Source: Bacteroidota bacterium
Lineage (GTDB): Bacteria; Bacteroidota; Bacteroidia; B-17B0; B-17BO
NCBI GenBank assembly: GCA_947462425.1
Contig: CANHPI010000050.1
Coordinates: forward strand, 1-11,810
Direction of reading: 5' to 3'
Length of the DNA: 11,810 nt
A program made the translations under genes and the position numbers. This document shows positions 1 through 7,141 of the stretch, piece by piece. The notes under the pieces were generated by a model. It did no database searches. It worked only from the letters and a program-made list of their open reading frames with translations, and was not told the DNA's origin. Positions within the stretch are counted from its first letter, which is position 1. The number at the start of each line of letters is the position of its first letter.

Positions 1-912
1 AAAAAAGTTGGTAGGCCAATTGATAAACGTGAACACTATGTAAAACGTTGCGTTGGTATTGCCGGAGATAAATTAGAAATTAAAGATGGTGAATTATTTA
101 TCAATGATAAAAAACAAAACATGCCTGAGCACGCTCAACATTTTTATGAAGTTAAAATAGCCACCAGATTATTAAACATTGATGAGTTCTTTTTAGATAA
201 GCATGATATATACGTAACTGAGGCCGGTATTAAAGAAAACATTGGAGAGGATACAACAGTCTATTTATTTAATATGCCAGCAAATGTTGCTGAAGATATA
301 AAAAATACACCTAATGTAATTAGTGTAAAAAAACGTATTGATCCTAGGGGCGAATACAGTCAAAGTATTTTTCCTCATAACCGTCGCTATCCATGGAATA
401 ATGACAATTTTGGCCCTATGACTTTACCTTCCGAAGGAATGACAATTAAAATCGATACGGGTAATATTTGTTTGTATGAAAAAATCCTTAGTACTTATGA
501 TGATGGTATTCATCAAATAACAACATCAGGTGCACAAGTATTATATGATGGAAAGCCTATTACTTCATATACATTTAAACAAGGTTATTATTGGATGATG
601 GGAGATAATCGTCATAATTCTGCCGATAGTCGCAGTTGGGGAGTTGTGCCATTTGATCATATTGTTGGACGACCTGTTTTTGTTTGGTTAAGCATAAAGG
701 ATCCTAAAAATAATCCGGTGAGTGGTAAATCTATTTTAGGATCGTTAACTAAAAATTCAAAAGAAGGCAAATTCCGTTGGGAGCGCTTCATGTGCTACGT
801 AGGTGAAAATGGCCTAGTATCCTGGAAAATACCAGTTGCTATTTTAGCACTGTTAGGTTTTGGCTATAATTTTTGGAGCAAAAGAAGAAATAACAAGGCA
901 AATAAAAAATAA
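1..912 (+). CDS. lepB: Signal peptidase I, C-terminal part (5' end outside window)
   Basis: This is the last 303 residues of a type I signal peptidase, the membrane serine protease that removes signal peptides from exported proteins on the outer face of the inner membrane. The frame is open from base 1, so the Met codon at 121 is internal. Near the left edge is YVKRCVGIAGD (fragment residues 13-23), carrying the catalytic Lys (residue 15) of the Ser/Lys dyad; the family normally has PGD where this protein has AGD. The late conserved box GDNRHNSADSR lies at about 201-211. Between them is a long insert of more than 100 residues, common in Bacteroidota LepB. A hydrophobic segment at about 275-292, followed by a basic tail (KRRNNKANKK), suggests a C-terminal membrane anchor. 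The catalytic Ser and the N-terminal membrane segments lie upstream and cannot be seen. The stop codon at 910-912 coincides with the first bases of a MITE-like element. Confidence 0.93.
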   Translation, partial: KKVGRPIDKREHYVKRCVGIAGDKLEIKDGELFINDKKQNMPEHAQHFYEVKIATRLLNIDEFFLDKHDIYVTEAGIKENIGEDTTVYLFNMPANVAEDIKNTPNVISVKKRIDPRGEYSQSIFPHNRRYPWNNDNFGPMTLPSEGMTIKIDTGNICLYEKILSTYDDGIHQITTSGAQVLYDGKPITSYTFKQGYYWMMGDNRHNSADSRSWGVVPFDHIVGRPVFVWLSIKDPKNNPVSGKSILGSLTKNSKEGKFRWERFMCYVGENGLVSWKIPVAILALLGFGYNFWSKRRNNKANKK

Positions 913-1049
913 CCAAATAGGAACATAGAAATCCAATAAAGTATTAGTATTAGATAGAAATAAATATTTTTGTGCATAGTGATTATGTGAAAATGTTAGC
1001 TTCTCTGTCTATCTTTTAAAGCAACTAAAACTATGTGCCTATGTGGTTA
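910..1049. repeat. MITE-like element with terminal inverted repeats and flanking direct repeats
   Basis: The gap between lepB and the next gene is almost entirely one structured element of 140 bp. Its left end (910-928, taaccaaataggaacatag) and right end (1031-1049, ctatgtgcctatgtggtta) are inverted repeats matching at 17 of 19 positions. The ten bases on the left (900-909) and right (1050-1059) are identical (aaataaaaaa) and abut the inverted repeats exactly, as a target-site duplication would. Inside are a short cata/tatg hairpin (975-987) and an agatag/ctatct pair (952-957, 1009-1014). There is no transposase or substantial ORF. The motif ctatgtg-N-ctatgtgg resembles intergenic repeats I recall from several Bacteroidota genomes, but this was not checked. 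The direct repeat is A-rich, so chance remains possible. No second copy occurs in this window. Confidence 0.6.
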
Positions 1050-1062
1050 AAATAAAAAAGGT

Positions 1063-1278
1063 ATGTCTCAATCCGAAGTACTATTAGATTTAGTGAAACT
1101 AAAAATGCCTTTTGGCAGATACAAAGGTACTATATTAGCAAACTTACCAGTTTCTTATTTGGAATGGTTTCAACGTAAAGGATTTCCAGAAGGGAAATTG
1201 GGAATGATGTTAGCAACCATGTATGAGATAAAATCAAATGGCTTAGAGTATTTACTTGAGCCATTGAGAAAGTTGTAA
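1063..1278 (+). CDS. DUF3820 family small protein
   Basis: This 71-residue protein has the typical size and core of the DUF3820 family. The core reads MPFGRYKG (residues 15-22), then LANLPVSYLEWF (25-36), a Gly-containing turn, and a helical C-terminal half. The biochemical function is unknown; some members carry the label 'putative quorum-sensing-regulated virulence factor', which should not be over-read. It has no signal peptide or membrane segment, so it is probably cytosolic. The ATG at 1063 gives the normal short N-terminus before the MPFG core and lies just after the right flank of the MITE-like element. Any promoter therefore has to lie inside the element or upstream, in lepB. It shares strand with lepB and ruvB, but its own gaps to them (150 and 171 bp) leave operon membership open. 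Confidence 0.85.
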   Translation: MSQSEVLLDLVKLKMPFGRYKGTILANLPVSYLEWFQRKGFPEGKLGMMLATMYEIKSNGLEYLLEPLRKL

Positions 1279-1399
1279 AAAAGATTTTAGTAAACTTAAT
1301 TTTGGAATGAGTTACTCCGAGATAAAACTAAAATACATTTTTTTCTTCATGCAACAAGATTCAGATATAAGACTCCAATGCAGAATCCAAATTATTATG

Positions 1400-1420
1400 A
1401 ATGCTACAAATTATAGCATT
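1400..1420. other. Perfect 7-bp inverted repeat upstream of ruvB
   Basis: The arms aatgcta (1400-1406) and tagcatt (1414-1420) are perfectly complementary around a 7-base spacer, ending 29 bp before the ruvB start. The remainder of the 171-bp gap (1279-1449) contains no convincing gene. The repeat could be an operator or an RNA hairpin in the ruvB leader. It has no T-tract, so it does not look like an intrinsic terminator of the preceding gene. In an AT-rich gap, a chance repeat is also plausible. Confidence 0.3.
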
Positions 1421-1449
1421 AAGCTGCGTTTAAATTATATATCTTTACA

Positions 1450-2481
1450 ATGATGAATGATAATTTAGACGCTAATAACGAAAAACTAACCAATACCGAT
1501 AAGGACTATGAAAAAGCCTTGCGTCCTTTAGAGTTTAACGACTTTAGCGGACAAGAATCTGTTGTAGATAATTTACGAGTATTTGTTTTAGCAGCTAAAC
1601 AACGTGAAGAGGCCTTAGATCATGTTTTATTGCACGGGCCTCCGGGTTTAGGAAAAACAACCTTAGCTCATATAATAACAAATGATTTAGGTGTTAATTT
1701 AAAAGTAACAAGTGGACCTGTGCTTGACAAACCGGGAGATTTGGCAGGTTTATTAACAAACCTTGAACCATTTGATGTATTATTTATTGATGAAATACAT
1801 CGTTTAAGTCCCATTGTAGAAGAATATTTGTACTCAGCAATGGAAGATTACAAAATTGACATAATGATTGATAGCGGGCCAAATGCTCGAACCGTTCAAA
1901 TAAAATTAAACCCCTTTACCTTAGTAGGCGCTACAACTAGAAGTGGTTTATTAACAGCTCCTTTGCGCGCTCGTTTTGGAATTACATCTCGTTTAAATTA
2001 TTACGACAGCAAAGTATTAACCAGCATAGTGCAACGTAGTTCTGAAATACTAGGTGTGCAGATTGCTGACGAAGCAGCTTATGAAATAGCTCGCAGAAGC
2101 AGAGGAACGCCACGTATTGCTAATGCACTTTTAAGACGTGTAAGAGATTTTGCACAAATTAAAGGTGATGGTGCTATCAATATTGAAATTGCAACATACG
2201 GATTAAAAGCATTAAATGTGGATAAAAATGGATTAGATGAAATGGATATTCGCATTTTATCTGCCATTATTGAAAAATTTAAAGGTGGACCAGTAGGCAT
2301 AACAACCATTAGCACTGCTGTTGGCGAAGAGTCTGGAACTATTGAAGAAGTATATGAACCTTTTTTAATACAAGAAGGTTACTTGGCCAGAACAGCTCGC
2401 GGAAGAGAAGCCACTGAAAAGGCTTACAAACATTTGGGAAAATCATTTAAAGGTAGACTTGGCGGTTTGTTTGAAGACTAA
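1450..2481 (+). CDS. ruvB: Holliday junction branch migration helicase RuvB
   Basis: RuvB is the AAA+ ATPase motor that, with RuvA, drives branch migration of Holliday junctions during recombinational repair. All hallmarks are visible in the 343 residues: Walker [10 protein letters not shown] (63-71), Walker B LFIDEIH (111-117), sensor 1 GATTRSG (160-166), the arginine-finger region PLRARFG (171-177), sensor 2 RGTPRIAN (218-225), and the C-terminal winged helix ending in a TARGRE motif (315-320), where many homologues have TPRGR. Length and domain order are normal, so the gene appears intact. Two adjacent ATGs (1450 and 1453) are possible starts. The second gives MNDNLD, which resembles the N-terminus I recall for flavobacterial RuvB. 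The 3' end overlaps the start of queG, implying co-transcription and translational coupling. Confidence 0.97.
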   Translation: MMNDNLDANNEKLTNTDKDYEKALRPLEFNDFSGQESVVDNLRVFVLAAKQREEALDHVLLHGPPGLGKTTLAHIITNDLGVNLKVTSGPVLDKPGDLAGLLTNLEPFDVLFIDEIHRLSPIVEEYLYSAMEDYKIDIMIDSGPNARTVQIKLNPFTLVGATTRSGLLTAPLRARFGITSRLNYYDSKVLTSIVQRSSEILGVQIADEAAYEIARRSRGTPRIANALLRRVRDFAQIKGDGAINIEIATYGLKALNVDKNGLDEMDIRILSAIIEKFKGGPVGITTISTAVGEESGTIEEVYEPFLIQEGYLARTARGREATEKAYKHLGKSFKGRLGGLFED

Positions 2482-3400
2482 TAGGCTAGAATATTCATCC
2501 ATCATTAAACAAGAAGCAAAACGATTAGGCTTTGATTTTTGCGGTATTAGTAAAGCTGAGTTTTTGGAAGAAGAAGCTCCAAGATTAGAAGCATGGCTTA
2601 ATTCAAAAAAGCACGGCAAAATGGAATACATGGAAAACCATTTTGACAAACGTCTAAATCCAACGCTATTAGTTAATGATGCTAAATCTGTTGTATCCTT
2701 GCTATATAATTATTATCCAGAACAAAAACAAAATACCAACGCTCCAAAAATTTCGAAATATGCTTATGGTAAAGATTACCATGAAATAATTAAAGAAAAA
2801 TTAAATGAATTTTTAAATACACTCAAAGAAAAAATTGGTGATGTTAACGGTAGAGCTTTTGTAGATAGCGCACCGATATTAGACAAAGCTTGGGCAAAAA
2901 AAAGTGGTTTAGGTTGGATTGGAAAAAATGCCAACCTTATTAACAAACAACAAGGTTCTTTCTTTTTTATTGCTGAATTAATTATTGACATCGAATTAGA
3001 ATATGATGGCCCGATGCAGGATTATTGCGGCACATGCACGAAATGCATTGATGCATGCCCAACAGAAGCAATTGTAGAACCATTTATTGTTGATGGAAGT
3101 AAATGCATTAGTTATTTAACAATTGAATTAAAAGATGCTATTCCAAATGAATTTAAAAACAAAATGGATAATTGGGCATTTGGTTGTGATGTCTGCCAAG
3201 ATGTTTGTCCATGGAATAGATTTAGTATGCCACATAATGAAATTCAATTTAATAACCATACAGGCTTGTTAAATTTAACCAATGACGAATGGCATGAAAT
3301 AACTGAAGAAACATTCAGTGTTATTTTTAAACATAGTGCCGTAAAACGCACGAAATATAAAGGCTTAAAAAGAAATTTAGAATTTATTAAAACCAAATAA
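2459..3400 (+). CDS. queG: Epoxyqueuosine reductase QueG
   Basis: QueG performs the last step of queuosine synthesis, reducing epoxyqueuosine to queuosine in the wobble position of GUN-decoding tRNAs, using cobalamin and two [4Fe-4S] clusters. The 313 residues show the AFVDSAP motif with the presumed catalytic Asp136, the signature GLGWIGKN (150-157), and eight cluster cysteines: C190, C193, C196, C200, C216, C243, C246 and C250 ([12 protein letters not shown] and [11 protein letters not shown]). The enzyme is soluble and the gene looks complete. The start is unusual because the frame has no ATG until well inside the conserved region. The TTG at 2459 (overlapping ruvB by 23 bp) or the TTG at 2471 (overlap 11 bp, MKTNRLEY) must be used. 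The TTG at 2459 has AAAGG a few bases upstream. The gene ends 2 bp from the convergent galE. Confidence 0.95.
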   Translation: MAVCLKTNRLEYSSIIKQEAKRLGFDFCGISKAEFLEEEAPRLEAWLNSKKHGKMEYMENHFDKRLNPTLLVNDAKSVVSLLYNYYPEQKQNTNAPKISKYAYGKDYHEIIKEKLNEFLNTLKEKIGDVNGRAFVDSAPILDKAWAKKSGLGWIGKNANLINKQQGSFFFIAELIIDIELEYDGPMQDYCGTCTKCIDACPTEAIVEPFIVDGSKCISYLTIELKDAIPNEFKNKMDNWAFGCDVCQDVCPWNRFSMPHNEIQFNNHTGLLNLTNDEWHEITEETFSVIFKHSAVKRTKYKGLKRNLEFIKTK

Positions 3401-3402
3401 AC

Positions 3403-4446
3403 CTACTTTTCAGTTGCAAGCTGTTGCTGCCATTTCCAAGCACTTAACATCATATCATCTAAATTAGATTTTGGAATCCAATTCAATTCTTTTTTCGCAA
3501 AATCATTATTAGCGTATATATTAATAACGTCTCCCGCTCTTCTAGGACCAACCTCATAATTTAATTTATGACTACTTACTTTTTCAAAAGAGTTAATAGC
3601 TTCTAAAACACTAACACCATTTCCGGTTCCCAAATTAAATATAGAGGTTGCTTGCTTTTGTTTATTATCAATTAAATAATTTAAAGCCTTTACATGAGCA
3701 TCTGCAATATCACTTACATGAATATAATCCCTTATACATGACCCATCTCGAGTATCATAATCGCCACCAAAAACCGTTAATTTTTGCAAAATACCTGCGG
3801 CAGTTTGTGTTATATATGGAACCAAATTATCCGGCCTTCCTCTAGGATATTCGCCGTTTAAGCCAGTTAAATGAGCTCCCACAGGATTAAAATATCTTAG
3901 TAAAACGGATTTAAAATTAGGTTCACTTTTAGTAAAGTTTGTAACAATTTCTTCTCCAATTTGTTTGGTATTTGCATAAGGTGATTCAGCTTTTTTAAAA
4001 GGAGTAATTTCGGTAACTGGAAGTTTTTCAACATTTCCGTATACAGCACAGGAAGAAGAAAAAATAAAGTTTTCGATAGATAACTTCTTACAAATTTTTA
4101 AAATATTTACTAAAGAACCTAAATTATTATGATAATATAAAAGTGGTTCTGTTACAGATTGTGGGACTGATTTAAATGCAGCAAAATGAATGATACCTAT
4201 TGGATTTTCAACAGAAGCTAAAGCCAATTCCAATGCTTCTAAATTACAAATATCCACGTTTAAATTTTTTACGCGCTTACCTGTAATTTTTTCTACTCGA
4301 TTAAAAGTATCTGTATTAGAGTTTGAAAAATTATCTACAGAGATTATATTGTAATTGGTTTGTTGTAATAATTCGATAATGGTATGAGAACCTATATAAC
4401 CAGCGCCGCCTGTAACAATAATTGATGATGTATTTTGAGAAGTCAT
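3403..4446 (-). CDS. galE: UDP-glucose 4-epimerase GalE
   Basis: GalE is a short-chain dehydrogenase/reductase-type epimerase that interconverts UDP-glucose and UDP-galactose (some members also act on the N-acetyl forms) using tightly bound NAD, in the cytosol. The 347 residues show the Rossmann fingerprint GGAGYIGSH (13-21), HFAAFKSV (87-94), the catalytic Ser132 within SSSCAVYG, and the YxxxK pair Tyr157/Lys161 (YANTK). The Ser-Tyr spacing of 25 residues is the same as in E. coli GalE. LLRYFNPVGAH (182-192) and RDYIHVSDIA (239-248) are also typical. The length is normal. It lies 18 bp downstream of a glycosyltransferase gene on the same strand, so it probably belongs to that transcription unit and feeds polysaccharide synthesis. 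The substrate (UDP-Glc versus UDP-GlcNAc) cannot be decided from the sequence. Confidence 0.95.
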   Translation of the reverse strand: MTSQNTSSIIVTGGAGYIGSHTIIELLQQTNYNIISVDNFSNSNTDTFNRVEKITGKRVKNLNVDICNLEALELALASVENPIGIIHFAAFKSVPQSVTEPLLYYHNNLGSLVNILKICKKLSIENFIFSSSCAVYGNVEKLPVTEITPFKKAESPYANTKQIGEEIVTNFTKSEPNFKSVLLRYFNPVGAHLTGLNGEYPRGRPDNLVPYITQTAAGILQKLTVFGGDYDTRDGSCIRDYIHVSDIADAHVKALNYLIDNKQKQATSIFNLGTGNGVSVLEAINSFEKVSSHKLNYEVGPRRAGDVINIYANNDFAKKELNWIPKSNLDDMMLSAWKWQQQLATEK

Positions 4447-4464
4447 ATTTTTAATTTTAAAATT

Positions 4465-5703
4465 TTACTTAAATGAGTTGTAAATTTTTGCATATTTTTC
4501 AACGCCATCATCTAATGAGAAATGGTTATTAGCGGCATTGATTGTATTACTTTTATATATGTTACTGTTTTTTAATAAATCTTCTAACGCTTTTTTGTAT
4601 TGTGGTTGATTAAAACTTGAAATAACAACTCCGCATTTTGTGTCCTGAACAATGCTATCTACATCTCCCACACCTGCATTAGTAATAATAGGAATTCCCA
4701 TCGATAATAACTCTCCCATTTTTGTTGGAGAAGACGCTGATTTTGAAAAACTTGGTCGGATAAAAAACAAAGAGGCCGTGGATAATGAAATATAATAAGG
4801 CATCTCCGCTCTTGATGAAGAAACTATAATTAATTTATCTAAATCAACGTTATGTTTTTTAGCTGCCTGATAAACTAATTCTTTACTGTCTTTTGTAATA
4901 ATTAAAAAAAAGGCTTCTGTATTTTGAGATAATAATTTAAAAAACTCCAGCATTTCATTAGCCATATACCAAGTTCCCAAGGATCCAACATAACTTAAAA
5001 CAAAATTATTTTTTAGTTGGGGGTATTTGTTCTGCAATACTACTAATTGATCTTGATTAATAGTATCTTTTGAGAAATGATTTAAGTCGGCACAACAAGG
5101 GATAACGGAAATTTTTGATTCTTCTATTTTAAAATTCCAATCTAAAATAATTGCTTTTGCTCTATGTGTTAATGAAACAATAACGTCTGCATGAACCAGC
5201 ATTTCTTTTTCTTTTTTCTTAAAGTAAGAATACAAATAAAAACTTATAGGATTAAATTTAGTCCAAATTCCACCTTCCACTCTTTCATCAGCCCAAAAGC
5301 CACGCATGTCAAAAATAAAACCGGTATTCATTTTTCTCTTACAATAAAGTCCAATTAATCCGGCCAAATAACTTCGGCAGTGCAGCACAATATTACTGGG
5401 AGTTTCTTTATTTAAAATTTTAGAAATTACGATTTTTTTAAGTGCCAAATAATTTTGAATTTGAGATATGAAAGGTTTGCCAGTATTATAAAAACAATAA
5501 TCCCAAGAAATACCTGCCTCACTGACAATAGCCTGAATGGTATGATGTTGTAAATCCCAATTTTCTTTTTTTTCACAACTGATGACTCCAACCTTATTCC
5601 CTTTTTTCGCCAAGCCCACCAAATAGGGCAAAACCTGAGATTGGCCAAGCGAATCAGTCATCCCATCAATAGAAACAAATACAAAGGTTTTACTCACAGC
5701 CAT
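4465..5703 (-). CDS. Family 4-like (GT-B) glycosyltransferase
   Basis: This 412-residue protein has the two-Rossmann GT-B layout of retaining family-4 glycosyltransferases, which transfer sugars from nucleotide donors to growing lipid-linked glycans at the cytoplasmic face of the membrane. The N-terminal acceptor half carries IDGMTDSLGQSQVLPYL (12-28), HCRSYLAG (108-115) and FDMRGFWADERVEGGIW (131-147). The C-terminal donor half begins near LSYVGSLG (236-243) and has the donor-binding motif PTKMGELLSMGIPIIT (326-341), including the conserved Glu331. There is no signal peptide or clear membrane helix. The start at 5703 gives MAVSKTF directly before the first strand. It precedes galE by 18 bp and diverges from the membrane-protein gene by 33 bp. 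Donor and acceptor sugars are unknown. Confidence 0.88.
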   Translation of the reverse strand: MAVSKTFVFVSIDGMTDSLGQSQVLPYLVGLAKKGNKVGVISCEKKENWDLQHHTIQAIVSEAGISWDYCFYNTGKPFISQIQNYLALKKIVISKILNKETPSNIVLHCRSYLAGLIGLYCKRKMNTGFIFDMRGFWADERVEGGIWTKFNPISFYLYSYFKKKEKEMLVHADVIVSLTHRAKAIILDWNFKIEESKISVIPCCADLNHFSKDTINQDQLVVLQNKYPQLKNNFVLSYVGSLGTWYMANEMLEFFKLLSQNTEAFFLIITKDSKELVYQAAKKHNVDLDKLIIVSSSRAEMPYYISLSTASLFFIRPSFSKSASSPTKMGELLSMGIPIITNAGVGDVDSIVQDTKCGVVISSFNQPQYKKALEDLLKNSNIYKSNTINAANNHFSLDDGVEKYAKIYNSFK

Positions 5704-5712
5704 AATTTAAAG

Positions 5713-5729
5713 TAAAAATAGTATTTTTA
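5713..5729. promoter_or_regulatory. 17-bp palindrome in a 33-bp divergent intergenic region
   Basis: The only non-coding DNA between the divergent glycosyltransferase and membrane-protein genes contains taaaaata-g-tattttta, with 8-bp perfect arms around one central base. The two promoters must overlap here or lie inside the opposing coding regions, so a symmetric site would be well placed to control both. The motif is almost entirely A/T and could be chance. A TATACTTG sequence (5728-5735) resembling the Bacteroidota -7 element TAnnTTTG lies directly before the + strand ATG at 5737, but I see no matching -33 element. Confidence 0.3.
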
Positions 5730-5736
5730 TACTTGC

Positions 5737-7104
5737 ATGAACCCACTTTTGAGCATTTTTGACATTTTATTAACTCCCTTATATATTTTGGGGGCGTATG
5801 CGTATGGGTATTACATTTCTAAAAAACATATTCGCACTAAACCAGAATATGCCTATTTCACCAAAGGGTTAATGGTACGTGTTTTTGGAGCTATTGCTTT
5901 AGGCTTAATCTATTTTTTTTATTACGGAGGTGGCGATACCACAAATTATTTTCAAACTTCATCGGCATACGCACATCTTATGTTTAATGATTTAGATGAT
6001 TTTTGGATTGGCTGGTTGGGAGATGCTAAAGGACATTTTTTTAATTTTAATGAAGAAACTGGTTATCCTGTATATTCGCCAAGAGACAATAATTCATTTT
6101 TTGTTGTTAAACTCCTAATACCAATTGTAACAATAGGTCTTCATTCTTACTTTTCAACAGCTGTATTAGTAGCTTGTATTACATATGGTGGTTTATGGAG
6201 GTTATATCAAACTTTCCTACAAGAATTTCCTGACTTAAAACGTGAATTTGCTATTGCATGTTTATTTATACCTTCTTGTGTATTTTGGGGTTCTGGCTTA
6301 ATGAAAGATTCTTTTACACTGTCTGCCGTAGGTTGGTTTACATATAGTTTTTATCATTTTTTTATTAAAAAAGAAAGAAAATTATCATTTGCTGTTTATT
6401 TATTTGTTGCCAGCTTTATTATTTTAGCAATCAAACCTTACATCTTTTTTGCTTTATTACCAGGCTCAATTTTATGGCTTAGTAATAATCTCGTCAAAAA
6501 AATAAAACATAGTTTTATTAGAATGATTGCTTCTCCTTTATTATTATCTATTGCCGGACTTTTATGCTACGTAGCCTTAAACCAAATGGGCGAATCACTT
6601 GGGGCTTATAAACTAGATACCGTATTAGATAAGGCTGTAGTAACTCAACAAGATATGAAGGCGGAACATTATGGAGGCAAATCATTTGATATTGGTGATT
6701 TTGACGCAAGCGCCGGCGGAATAGCATCAAAAGCACCATCAGCAATATTTGCAGGTATTTTTAGGCCAGGTATTTGGGATGTAAGAAATCCGGTAATGTT
6801 AATTTCTGCTTTAGAGAATAGCTATCTCCTTATTTTAACTATTTTTCTATTAATTAAACTAAAAGTTCGAGGCTTTTTTAAATTCCTTACCCAAAATTCG
6901 CTAATCCTGTTTTCAATGTTATTTTCCTTATTTTTTGCATTTTCGGTTGGCTTAACAGTGGCAAATTTTGGCTCATTAGTTCGATTACGAATTCCTGAAT
7001 TACCATTTTTTGTTGCAAGTTTGTTTGCCATAAAACACCAATATGATGTTAATTTTAATACTAAATCTAAAGCATTTAAAAAGGCAAAAAAAACATCAAT
7101 ATAA
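5737..7104 (+). CDS. Polytopic membrane protein, putative Wzy/EpsG-like polysaccharide polymerase
   Basis: This 455-residue inner-membrane protein has roughly ten hydrophobic segments (about 5-27, 44-63, 122-152, 170-187, 192-210, 216-249, 260-281, 362-375, 387-410, 419-432) and one long polar loop (about 282-358). Motifs seen are YYGGGDTTNYF (62-72), IPSCVFWGSGLMKD (178-191), FRPGIW (342-347) and LVRLRIPELPFF (414-425). The GGD-T/W-xxY motif after an early membrane segment and an Arg-rich motif before the last helix recall EpsG/Wzy-type polymerases that join glycan repeat units at the periplasmic face. I recognise no exact named family, so polymerase activity is inferred from topology and from neighbouring glycosyltransferases and sugar-modifying genes. 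A general membrane glycosyltransferase is the alternative. It is the only + strand gene within the polysaccharide block and must have its own promoter. Confidence 0.6.
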   Translation: MNPLLSIFDILLTPLYILGAYAYGYYISKKHIRTKPEYAYFTKGLMVRVFGAIALGLIYFFYYGGGDTTNYFQTSSAYAHLMFNDLDDFWIGWLGDAKGHFFNFNEETGYPVYSPRDNNSFFVVKLLIPIVTIGLHSYFSTAVLVACITYGGLWRLYQTFLQEFPDLKREFAIACLFIPSCVFWGSGLMKDSFTLSAVGWFTYSFYHFFIKKERKLSFAVYLFVASFIILAIKPYIFFALLPGSILWLSNNLVKKIKHSFIRMIASPLLLSIAGLLCYVALNQMGESLGAYKLDTVLDKAVVTQQDMKAEHYGGKSFDIGDFDASAGGIASKAPSAIFAGIFRPGIWDVRNPVMLISALENSYLLILTIFLLIKLKVRGFFKFLTQNSLILFSMLFSLFFAFSVGLTVANFGSLVRLRIPELPFFVASLFAIKHQYDVNFNTKSKAFKKAKKTSI

Positions 7105-7116
7105 CAACCTAAATAA

Positions 7117-7141
7117 TTGTAAAACGTATATTATTTTACAA
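7117..7141. terminator. Candidate bidirectional terminator hairpin between convergent genes
   Basis: The arms ttgtaaaa (7117-7124) and ttttacaa (7134-7141) are perfectly complementary with a 9-base loop, between the stop of the + strand membrane protein (7104) and the end of the - strand methyltransferase. The methyltransferase stop codon (7131-7133) lies inside the loop. The position between converging units suits a two-way terminator. The stem has only one G-C pair and no clean U-tract follows on either strand, so it would be weak. Confidence 0.4.

Noticed and set aside
121..912. Treating the Met codon at 121 as the start of a separate 263-residue protein.
   Set aside because: The same frame is open from base 1 and contains the catalytic-lysine box of signal peptidase I just upstream, so this Met is internal to lepB.
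1307..1453. A 48-residue + strand ORF upstream of ruvB whose TGA overlaps the ruvB ATG (ATGA arrangement).
   Set aside because: The composition looks like translated AT-rich spacer, with no recognisable motif and no ribosome-binding site. It spans the inverted repeat at 1400-1420, and start/stop overlap by chance is easy in such DNA. It was kept out of the gene list.
2079..2315. Antisense ORFs inside ruvB, queG, the first glycosyltransferase and the membrane-protein gene (for example 2079-2315, 2776-2991, 5427-5648, 6548-6745).
   Set aside because: They lie wholly or almost wholly within strongly supported genes, lack recognisable domains, and look like frame shadows.
3391..3402. A short match (aaccaaata) to the left end of the MITE-like element at the end of queG.
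   Set aside because: Only nine A-rich bases match and no partner inverted repeat is nearby, so it is best explained by chance.
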